Origin: Deroplatys truncata | Taxonomy: Eukaryota > Arthropoda > Insecta > Mantodea > Mantidae | Reading direction: 5' to 3' | Assembly (NCBI GenBank): GCA_030765065.1 | Contig: CM060983.1 | Span: 52,450,067 to 52,514,066 of the forward strand | Length of the DNA stretch: 64,000 nucleotides | Part shown: positions 37,301 through 49,300 of the stretch, piece by piece | Numbering within the stretch: position 1 is the stretch's first letter | Layout of the letters: the number at the start of each line of letters is the position of its first letter | Made by a program: the position numbers and the translations under genes | The notes under the pieces: model-generated | Database searches by the model: none | What the model was told of the DNA's origin: nothing | Seen by the model: the letters and a program-made list of their open reading frames with translations, nothing else

Positions 37301-40300
37301 GTACGGCTTTATCAGCAGGAATAGAGGGATTTCCGTGAAGCTTCACGTACTCCTTTTCCTGTTCAAAGAACTCCCGGGTTCTCCATAATAGTTCCAATGC
37401 CTGACTATTAAGTGGCACACCTCGGCGCAAAGGATTTTCACTTCGTGAATCATCACTCGGCGATCGGCGTCGTTTTTCCGACATTGTCGCACTTAAGTTT
37501 TGTTTAAATAAATAATATGAATGAAATATATATAAAATAGATAAATATAAATAAATAAATGTATAAACGAACAATAACAAAACTATCAAACAATAACCAC
37601 AAATCTAAATAACAAATAACAATGAACAATATGTAGCTTGCAAAGAACAACTCGACGCACTGCTAGAGATTCACAAACTGAAGCACATGGTTGGGAATAG
37701 TTACATCCGGCAACAGAGCCGATTCTAGATCCGGTTCCGCTTTGTCATCGACCATCCGGAATGCTGCCTTGTGATTGGCTTAGGAAGTCAAACGGTTGAA
37801 GCTTTTCATCTGTTTTTTCGCGAGTGTACCAACTTAAACGCTAGCTGTCAAGTGCAACGTTATAGCGGCGGGGGTATAGGTCCCTGCAAAAACATACTAA
37901 TGAGATTCTACTGTAGTTGGTAAATTATTATGGCCATCATGATCCCCTGATTTAATATTATGCGATTCTTATCTATGGGGGAAGTTGTATGCAACAAAAC
38001 CCCATACATTGTTAGAACTAACGGAAAACTCTGCTAAGAAAATCACTCAGTTTTGGATATTGAACTCTCAAGTGTGAATGAAAGTTTCCTGAGAAGATGC
38101 CAGAAATATGCTGATACAGAAGGACATTTCCATCATCTCTTGTGATAAGGTATGTGTTTATTACAAATGTAATTGTTAATATGAGAACGTAAGGCAGTTT
38201 CAGGGGTATTTTGAGTCTAAGCTGCAGCAGCCAGCACGAGAGTCACTGTGCAGTGGCCACAGTGGGAAAGAAAAACATTGTAGGTAGAAACCTACAAAAA
38301 TAATCAAACTATGTCAAGCAGAACCTTGTGCTACCAAGTGATGACTGGAAACACCCATGTTATGCGAGGATGGTGATGGAACAAGTGGACCTACAGTTTT
38401 TATTGTGGGAACTGAACCACAGGGATGCTTCACTAAACTACCTAGAGGTGAAGGCTTGGATAGGAGCAACTTAAAATCACCAACAGATGGCCAGTATTAC
38501 AACCAAGTCATGACAGCTATGAATGAAACCATTGAGCCAGCCACCCTGCTACAAAAAAATTAGTTGACATAAACTGCAAGTTTCAATGAGTTAAATATTT
38601 TTGCTGAGAGATTTGGTCTCTCTCTTACAGTTTATCAGTTATACAAAATTATACAGACTTCAACCAAATGAAGAGAACTTCACAGACCACTCACAGAGAA
38701 CTTCACAGACCACTCACAGAAAACTTAAGGCATACATTTTATTCTTCAAGCAAATATCTTACACATATAGCATTTCAAACAAAATCGTTAAAAGATACTT
38801 TTGAGAAAATAAAAAGTAATGAAACTTTTTCCCTACAAAAAGTTGTTTCGAGGGATTTTCTTAGAAACCTTCATTTGTCATGCTTGAACAATGTCCAAAT
38901 AAATTCAACCCATCCATGACTAGCCTTAAACTCTTGTTTCGGAATACCAAGAACTTCAGCCTCTTTAGCTTTCTTTCGTATAGTGTCATTAGTCACAGGT
39001 TTGCACATTCTTCCTCCTTTCACAAACAAATTCCAACACTTTTACTTCAGGACGTCTTCCTTGGCAAGAACCCGTAAATTTCTTCCTACTAGCTTTAGTA
39101 GCAAATAATGCCATTTTCTGTTTTTGCCGCAAGCAAACATTGCTCTCTGGTGCACTGAACTTTCTTCCTGCCTTTCTATTACCATTTTTTTTTTCAGCAC
39201 AAAGGCTTACTTTACGCTTTAAAAAAGTATCATAAGACATTCTTCTCTGTTTGCCCTTGTACTCCATTTCGTAACTAAAAACACTCAATAATAGGCCAAT
39301 GATAAATGAGCAGCTAGCTTGTCACGAGTTTCCAGATGCATGTTAACTCCAGCAATCCACTGTGACGTAATGAACAAAATATTTGAATGAAGTTAATGGT
39401 GTTCTACAGAACGCATTTACACTAATGCACACCACAATTTTGAGTACTACATTTGGCCTAAAAAGGCGCGTATTAGATTCGCGTAAATACAGTACTTCCT
39501 TTGCTTACCATAAATAAGCAGCAGAGAAGTAAAATTAAAAAATCTGATGTGTTATGCTCACATGACTTTCTCTACTCTTGTACAAAATATTTTTCCAAAC
39601 GCTTTTTCTCCATCTACTTCATGTTAATCGAGATAAACATTTGCAGACTCTATCTTATTGCTAATTTTCTTGTAGATGTAAGGGGAATATATATTTACAA
39701 GGGCACTATAGAAATACAGTAGCCTTTAAGCACATACATATCTCTTAATAGCTGGTTGCTAGGTGCAGCACCATTCTCTTTGCCACAGATTAATACTCTT
39801 TGCATATCCAAGACAAAAAATGAATAACGAATTCCCATTTGGGAAAATAAGTATTGAAAAATTTAAGGGAATAACAAGCAATATCTTGAAAATGGTTCAC
39901 TCAACAAAAAAAATGTATATGACATAAATTGTGTATTTTAACGCGATCTACATTTTGTGTAGTAAAATTTTGTCTATCTCTTATGGTTTACCAGTTATGC
40001 AAAAGTCATTCACAATGAAGAATACTTTTGGAGACATTCCCAGAAAATTCAAGATATACATTTTATTTGTCATGAAAATATCTTAAACATATTATATTTT
40101 AATCAAAATCGTTAGAGCCATTTTTGAGAAAATTAAAATTTTTGAAAAATATTCCGTGTAAAGGGTAAGGTGGGGGGATTTTCTTGAAAACCTTCGTGTC
40201 GCATCTCTGGAAGATACTGAATCTAAATACCAACTTTGGTGTTTATCCGACTGTTCGTTTCTGAGTTATGCTGTTCACAGACACACACACGGACATGTTT

Positions 40301-43300
40301 CCAAAAATGCTTTTTTTGGATTCAGGGGGTCTCAAAACATGTATTTCCAGTGAATCTCGGTATCGAATTTTTGGGTGGAATACAATACTTCTCCTACTTA
40401 CTGTACGTAGTAGAGAAAGTAAAAATGTGTTATTAATAAAGCCATTACCTATCTAGACATCGTTTTGGCCTGAGATGAATGGTGCACAAGGTTCCTGGTC
40501 TATGAACACAGCCTGGAATTGGTTCATAGTCCTCTTGCTTAGTTCCATTTTGTTCCTGTGGGTTATCATCACACGGTGTACCTTTATCCTGCAGCATGGG
40601 GAATATCCCCTGGTGAAGAAGGTTCAATTTATGTTGCACCCTGTGCACTGCAATGCTTCCCATGCAAGTGTTGCTCTCATTCAGTGGAAGATGACATGTG
40701 CTTGGTGAAAACTTGTCCATCCATTGCTGGTACCTGTTTAAAACGGATGTGAATTTAAGGCAATGCATTGTAAAAATTTATTAGAATCACAAATATATAA
40801 ATTATTTGTTTGTTTTTATTGTACTTATACCTTGTACTTTCATGGTACAATTTTTTCTTAATATATAAACCATTTTTAAAACCCCTTATGACCATTTAAA
40901 TGGTTTTATGCCATTTATTAGATTTATCCAAATACAAGATGATGTTTTTTTTCCAAAATTTTTAAACGTGTAAATCACAGATCGTCTTGCATTCAAAATA
41001 CAGATTTTTCTATTAGTGTGCAGGAAAAAGTAAGTTTTAAATTTTGCGGAAGTGGGATGGGTGTTGGCAGTGGGGAAGCACATGGGAAATGTGAAAGGTT
41101 GCTGTGAACGTTATGAGGTATCAGCCAGGTTTTGCGCATTAGTAACACATCTAAAAGGATTACAAAGTTTCCTATTGACAAAAAGCTTTCTTTTAAGGCT
41201 AAAATAGAAACTGGAGGATTTCCTTCCTGCATCCATGGCTGTAATACTCTAATGGTATACAATCAGTAAAAGGCACATTTAATTTCTGTACTCTCATTCT
41301 TTCTGCCAGCCTTCTCCACCCATCACATGCATCCCTGTGCGAATCTGAATCATCTACTGTTTACAACAATACACTGTACAATGTCTAAATAGAACATCAC
41401 ATCCATCACTGTCGCATTGTTACCACCACTGCAGTTGCCTTCATAATAGTGTATGATAGCGATAACCAGAAGACATTTAGTAAAACGATGATACAATCAC
41501 AACAGCAATTCCAAACTTAGGTTCTAGATAATGGGGACCATCTTGTATTAAGACATTAGCACACAAGAAATTTAATCTGAGAAACCTGAACAAAGCAGAT
41601 TATAAGGACAAGGAACCTTCGAGCAAAATATCCAGAATATACAAAACAGAATGCAAATACTATCACAAGCTTTATATTGATCAAACAAAAAGGAACATAG
41701 GTATTAAAACCAAAGAACACTTTTGAAACATTAAATATAAGCAAACAGAAAAATCAGTAATAGGTACTTCTGGGAGAAATATGTGAAATAAATTAAGATG
41801 CTAAATAAGTGAAGCATATTAACACACAGCAGATCTGAGAGTGGGAAAAGATTTTCATCCATAAAAATAACAGCACCTTATGAACTTGGTATTCCAACAG
41901 AACAAAATTTGATTAGCAAGTACAGTGGAATCTCGTTAGCACGTTCCTCATGAACACGTTTTCCCGTGTATTACGTTGAATTATAAAAGTCCCGGTACCA
42001 AATCACCAAATATAATAAATAATGTTTGCTTAGTGCGTTTTCCCGGTCCCGCTTACTACGTTTGAAGTTTGACGTCCTCATTCGCTGTTTTGGCCAATCC
42101 TTGATCGGTACAGTGGGAATAGGCGTTTAACACGTTCATAGTTTGACGTCCTCATTTGCTACTTTGGTCAATCCTTGGTCACGGGGTGGATATCGGCAGC
42201 CAATCACATACATGAATTTAAATATTTGTGTGACACGATTTCTGTGGGCGGGATAGAGAATACTTTACCTTGGCGTGGTAAACGCGGTAAACGCTAATGA
42301 TAGTTTCTAATGTTGAGTGATGACCAAACAACTGTAGATTGTATTTTAACTTTTCATTTACAATGAAAAAAAGAAAGTATAGTAAGTAAATAACCAACAG
42401 TGAAAAACTGAAAAACCTTGATGTAATCACAATCCAAATATAAAACATGTCGATATAGTCCGGAAGTTTCCTCCGTCAACCTTAAACACGATTGTTAGCA
42501 AACCTAAATTGATTGAAACTGCTTTTAAAGAAGGGAAAAATACTAAAACAAAACGTTTCTCTTGGAAAATAGGATCAGAAGAGGACCGGAACGAAATTTG
42601 TTGCATGGAAACACCTCCGTATTCGAATCGTCTTGTATACACCAAAGATAATATCGTCTATTATACTCGTAACACGATGCACGCTCATAATTTTTTCTTT
42701 TTTAGCAGAAATTGTTATCACGTGTGTAATAAAACACACAGCAAAACCACTATTGCCGCTTCCACAATTCGCAATTTATTTTCTCAAAAACATTCATAAC
42801 CTAAAAAATCCAAGTTGACCAAAATAAAAGCTTGAAATATTTATTCTCAGGCTTTGTGTATCCAAATCCATTTAAACATATTGAATTTAACATGGAAATG
42901 CGGATCATATTCAGTATGAAATTGTACTCAAAATCGATTTAAATTGCCCATGGAGACATAGTAATTATTAGATTTTTATTACCTATGTTCTTAAATTGCA
43001 GATTTTGCATTTTCGTTAACACGTTTTCCCGCCTATGACGTCCAAATCCTTAGGTCCCTGCAAAAACGTACTAACGAGATTCTACTGTACATCCAAATCA
43101 CCAAGCTTGGCCACCAAGGGGACCAACCAACCAGACATTGTCCACCAACCTCACCAGTCGGAATCAGCTGATGTTCTGAAGTAATAAAAAACTTAATGTG
43201 GTTGTTGTGTCATCTGGTCTTTTTTCAATTTGAACCTCCCATTTTGTCTGAAGGACACTACACCTTTTGGTAAAATAAATAACTCACTGATGTGAGATGA

Positions 43301-46300
43301 AGCATACAGAAACTGGCTGCTAAACTGTGGCACTGAAGCTAACCATCATCCATGCATTTCATTTCCCACAAACTAAACCTTGAAGTTTGAAGCTTATTTC
43401 TTTTGAACTATTATTCAGAAGTTATACGGGGTGGACCATTTAAGGTGAGACTGTACAATATCTCCAAAACTAAGCATTGTAGAAACAAATGTCTTGAATA
43501 AAAGTTGCCTGATATTATGGGGGAAAGTAATTACCATTAGTCGTGTTTTATTTGGAGGATGTTGTGACGGTCATTTTAGGGACAATTTAATTTTTTTAAA
43601 TGGGCAGCTACCTTTTTTATGTTGTTTTCTCACTCCTCATAAAAAACTAAACAACATTTGTATAAAACACTTTCCAATTGTTCTTACAGCAACGTAAACA
43701 ACAATGAAAATTTTGAGTGCCTGTGTAAGAAGAGCGCAATGAATGGTAGAACAATCTATTAAAGACATTTCTTTCTACCATGCTTATTTTTGGAGATATT
43801 GTACAGTCCCAACTTAAAGGTCCACCCCATATATCATGAATGCAAAAGTACAGTGGTTTTCAATGTAAATAGCTTGGGAAACAAAACATTGTCTTATATT
43901 TGGAGAAATATGGTACATTTGTATTTACGAACATAGCATAATAAAATGAGCAGTGCAGATGTACTGGGACCTTTTGCAAATTGTCCAAAGCAACCAAAAT
44001 CATCTGCACAATTTCTGTTGAGTTTTCTTGCCATCTTTATGAACCTGCTGCTTATAACCTATTACGAGGATGGTCTGAAATGTTTCCGACCTCAACATGA
44101 AGATGGCAGCACTCGTAAATAAAAGCTAGTGAATTTCGTTGTTCATCTGTTGACAGTTACTCACCAAAGTTTCAGCCATTTTGGACGCTCAGTTGTTATG
44201 TAACAGTCGTTTGAGTGAGGTGATGTGAGTGTTTTTATGATAATGGACAAAATCGAGTATCGAGCTGTCATTAAATATTTGTTTTTGAAAGGTAATACGC
44301 CTACGCAAATCAAAGATGAGTTGGATTCTGTGTAGGTGGACTCTGCACCATCATTTACCACAGTGAAATTTTGGGCAGCTGAATTTAAACATGGCCGTAA
44401 GAGCTTGGGAGACGATGAACGTTCGGGACGTCCAAAAATTGCAACTACCAACGAAAACATTGCCAAAGTTCACCAAATGGTGCTAGATGACCGCCAAATT
44501 AAAGTGAGAGAGATAGCAGAGGTTATGAACATGTCAAAAGAATGTGTTTGTCACATATTAAATCAACATTTAGACATGAGAAAGCTGTCTGCGCGTTGGG
44601 TTCCATGTTTGCTCATGTTTGACCAAAAACGTGTTCGAATGAACATTTCCAACGCTCTGTTGGCGCAGATTAGGGGCAATAAATCCGAGTTCTGGCGCCG
44701 ATTAATTACTGTAGATAAAACTTGGATACACCATTATTCGCCCGAAACAAAAATACAGTCCAAGCAGTGGACTGCAAAGAGGGAACCGGCTCCAAAAAAA
44801 GCAAAAACTGTTTTTCGGCTGGGAAAGTGATGGTGGCTGTTTTTTGGGATAGTCATGGAGTTATTTTAATCGATTATCTTCAAAAAGGAAAAACTATTAC
44901 AGGAGCATACTACGCATCATTACTTGACAAGCCGAAGGCAGAACTTGCGGAAAAACGGCCACATTTGCAGAAAAAGAAAATCCTGTTTCACCAAGCCAAC
45001 ACACCGTCTCACACCTCAGGGGTTGCAATGGCAAAAATCCACGAATTACGGTTTGAACTGCTTGACCATCTGCCTTACTCACCAGATCTAGCCCCATGCG
45101 ACTTCTTTTTGTTCCCTCATCTGAAAATTGTGCTCGGAGGACAGAGATTTTCGTTAAATGAAGAGGCAATCACCTTCGTAAACAATTATTTTGCAGAGAA
45201 AAATGCTGAGTACTATTTGGACGGGTTACAGAGATGGGAGCATCACTGGGAGAAGTGTGTAGAGTTACAAGGAGACTATGTTGAAAAATAAAAAAAAAAA
45301 TTCTGAAAAAATGTCTTGTATCTTTATTAGGTCGGAAACTTTTCAGATCAACCTCGTAAATGATGTGTTCATTTTTCAAAATGGAAAAGCATTCTGTTTT
45401 GCCATGCATTTTCGAATATGGACTAACCATTTGTAAATATTTAATTCCTTAAAAATCTATATGAAGCAGCATAAATCTGGAAGCTTAAATTAAAGTGACC
45501 TACCGTGGATCTTCCATGACTTTTTGAGGAGTAAAGTGAACAACAAGGAATGCAACATCGTTCTCTACTGTAGTCGCTGCTTGATGTTGTGCAAAAACAG
45601 GATGGTTTATAAGTGAATCCAAATACCCAAAATCTGGACAGTCAACAACTGTAAAACACAAAAAATTCCATACACCAATAAATAATACTGCTTTTAAACA
45701 CCTCTGGAAACAATTGATTCAAATGTATTTTTATGAAGGAAAACTATCCCAGGATGGCTAAAATTGTTCTGTTAAATGCTTTTCCTCAATCACCATTTCG
45801 AACACAAAAACTGGATGTGTTACATTCACATGACTTTCTCTATGCACTATTGTTTATTTTTACTGCCTGTTCAGCAGTGGTTTAGCTAGCAGGCTTATCC
45901 CTCAGGTAAAGCTTTAGCTGGCGGTAGGGATACACAGTATGCTGAACTTGTGCCATGCATGACACAGTGTAAAACAGTCTCTGTCACGCTTCTTTACCCA
46001 GCCTCAGATTAAATACACAGTCAAATCATAAGTTCTCTCCTCTATGTTTGTAGCTCTACAACTTAAAAATAAATGATTTTATAGTATTGTTACAAGTTAC
46101 CATGGTAACAGAGTTATTATTCTAAACACATTTGCTTTGTGTAGTTTCCAAATATGGAATGGGGTGTAAATGAAAACAGAATTGCAGTGATTGCTCTTTA
46201 TAAGTATGATTAGAAACCTAGTGTAATTTAAAATAGAGAGTTGAGGGTTGTTACACTACATCACTATGATAATCTTACTTGAACGCGTTTCGGGAGACGG

Positions 46301-49300
46301 CTTGTCCCCATCGTCAGCATTCTCTCTCAACTGATATTTGCCGGTCATCGTCTGGGGGATGTGTGTGGTTTGTGGTGTTCTCTGGTGCTGGGCTGATGAA
46401 CCTCCAAAGGCTGTTGGGTGGCGGCAGTTCAAAATTCATTAGGTGATTCCTGTGTTTGACAATATGTATTTTTTCCCAGATGTCCAATTCATTGCTGCTG
46501 TTGATCGGTTTTAAGAGTTTTATGTTTGGAGTGATATCATGGTTTGAAGACCAGAAATGATGTGCTACTGCTGATTTATCTTGCTGCTTTTGGTAAATGC
46601 ATCTCATATGCTCTTTAAGTCTTATTTCAAGATTTCTTTTTGTTCTTCCTATATATACCAGGTTACATTCATTACAATCAATTTGATATATACCAGCTGA
46701 TTTATCGTTGGGGATAGGATCTTTTGTTCTGTTGCATAGTAGTTTCTGTATGTTGTGGTTATTCTGTGGAGACAGGGTGATGTTGTATTTTTTGAAAATC
46801 CTTTGAAATTTATGATGTGTCCAAGGGTGATAAGTGAATTTTCTATATGCTTGTGGTTTTTGTTGTCTGAGTAATGTAGTCATTTGTTGGATGTATTCCT
46901 GTCTTTCAAACCTTTTTATCTTCTTATCTATTGTTTTTTTCTGGTATCCATTCATAGTGGCTATGTTGATAATGTGTTGGTATTCTTTCTGGTATTCCTC
47001 TTTCTCCATTGGTATATGTACTAACCTGTTTGTAATACTATTTAAAATTGCATGTTTGTGGCTTGTAGGATTGTAGCTATTATTTTTAATGTAGTTTTCT
47101 GTGTGCGTTGGTTTTCTGTAAATGCCAAACGTTAGTTTGTTGTGTGCATTATTTCTGATGATCCTGATGTCTAGGTAAGGTAATTGGCCATTTTCTTCTT
47201 TTTCCATTGTGAATTTTATAGATCTTTTTTGTAAATTTAATAATTTCAAAGCATCTTCTGAAAGTTTTTTTGGAACAATAGCAAAAATATCATCTACATA
47301 TCTATACCAGGTTTTGAATAGATGTGGGAAAGATTTTGTAATATGGGATTCAAAATGGCTCATATATAGTTCTGCTAAAAATGGTGAAAGGGGGTTTCCC
47401 ATAGTTAGGCCAGAGGTTTGTTTAAAGATTTTGTGATGGAATGAAAAGAAATTCTGGTCCAGACATAATTTTGTTAGTTTCAGGTAATCTTCTGTTTGTG
47501 CTCTAGGTGTGCCATTGTTTAATATCCAATTTTCTAGGAGTGGTAATAATTCTTCTTTTGGTATGCTTGGGAAGAGTGCAGTGACATCAAATGATACCAT
47601 CATGTCTGTGGGTGATATATTTATATTTGAAAGGTGACTGGTTAATTCTAAAGAATTTTTTATGCTAAGACTTTTGAACATAGGCATGGAGTTGAAGGTA
47701 TTTGAAAGCCATTTTGCTAGTTTATATGTGGGAGAGTTTATGTTATTCACTATGGGCCTCATTTTGTTGCCAAGTTTGTGTATTTTTGGTAGTGCATATA
47801 ACCTAGGTATGATGGGAAAATCTGGTTTAATTCTGGATTTTTCGGCTTTTGTTAATGTTTTGGTTTCTATCAATGTATTCTGGAGTGACTTGGTGCATTC
47901 TTTTAATGGATTTTTGCTGATTTCTATGTACTCTGGGTTATGTAGTAATTGCATAACTCTAGATTCATAATCATCTTGGTCTAATATCACTAATGTGTTT
48001 CCCTTGTCTGCTTTGGTGTATACTACAGGTTTTGACTTTAGAGATTTGATAATTTTTTGATGTGGTACGTAGTGGTGTTTTTGGGCTTGTATCTGGTCCA
48101 ATATTGGTTCACACTGTGATTGTATTAAACTTTTATCCTTATCTGTAAGGTGGTTGGAGGCTATTTCAATATCAGCAACAAAGTTTTCTGTATTTTTTTG
48201 TGAAGTTGAAACATGTTTTTAGGCCATTGTTCAAGACAGATAGCTCAGTGCTGGTGAATGGTTCTTTTGAGAGGTTAACTACATATTGGCCTGTGGTAGG
48301 TTCATTGTTTAGGTTATGTTTATATGTTGATTTCCGTTTTTGGTTATGTCTAGGAGATTTTTCCCGGTATTCCAGGGAGTTTTTTTGTTTGAATATAAGG
48401 TTGTTTAGTTTCTTTTTCAGTTTCATTGTTTTGGCGCTCATTTTCTTGCTAAGTTGCGTAAGGAAATTTGACCGCAATTTCGGTCAAATTTCCTTACGCA
48501 ACTTAGCAAGAAAATGAGCGCCAAAACAATGAAACTGAAAAAGAAACTAAACAACCTTATATTCAAACAAAAAAACTCCCTGGAATACCGGGAAAAATCT
48601 CCTAGACATAACCAAAAACGGAAATCAACATATAAACATAACCTAAACAATGAACCTACCACAGGCCAATATGTAGTTAACCTCTCAAAAGAACCATTCA
48701 CCAGCACTGAGCTATCTGTCTTGAACAATGGCCTAAAAACATGTTTCAACTTCACAAAAAATACAGAAAACTTTGTTGCTGATATTGAAATAGCCTCCAA
48801 CCACCTTACAGATAGGGATAAAAGTTTAATACAATCACAGTGTGAACCAATATTGGACCAGATACAAGCCCAAAAACACCACTACGTACCACATCAAAAA
48901 ATTATCAAATATCTAAAGTCAAAACCTGAAGTATACACCAAAGCAGACAAAGGAAACACATTAGTGATATTAGACCAAGATGATTATGAATCTAGAGTTA
49001 TGCAATTACTACATAACCCAGAGTACATAGAAATCAGCAAAAATCCATTAAAAGAATGCACCAAGTCACTCCAGAATACATTGATAGAAACCAAAACATT
49101 AACAAAAGCCGAAAAATCCAGAATTAAACCAGATTTTCCCATCATACCTAGGTTATATGCACTACCAAAAATACACAAACTTGGCAACAAAATGAGGCCC
49201 ATAGTGAATAACATAAACTCTCCCACATATAAACTAGCAAAATGGCTTTCAAATACCTTCAACTCCATGCCTATGTTCAAAAGTCTTAGCATAAAAAATT

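Larger units (their letters stand above)
35706..37913 (+). mobile_element. Pogo-like element, split by a TIR element
   Basis: Terminal inverted repeats CAGTGGAATCTCGTTAGCAC (left) and the complement of TACTAATGAGATTCTACTG (right) are flanked by TA (35704-35705, 37914-37915). It carries a decayed N-terminal HTH: KKRKC, then MKHVDIMRKLNIPPTTLNMI and FKEGKNTKTK. It is an internally deleted, non-autonomous relative of Tigger/pogo. Confidence 0.9.

Noticed and set aside
46834..47076. Plus-strand membrane-protein-like ORFs opposite the PLE arms (also 47662-47970, 48984-49292, 49518-49745, 49878-50120)
   Set aside because: They are antisense shadows of the PLE protein. The same frames appear mirrored in both arms, as expected from the palindrome.
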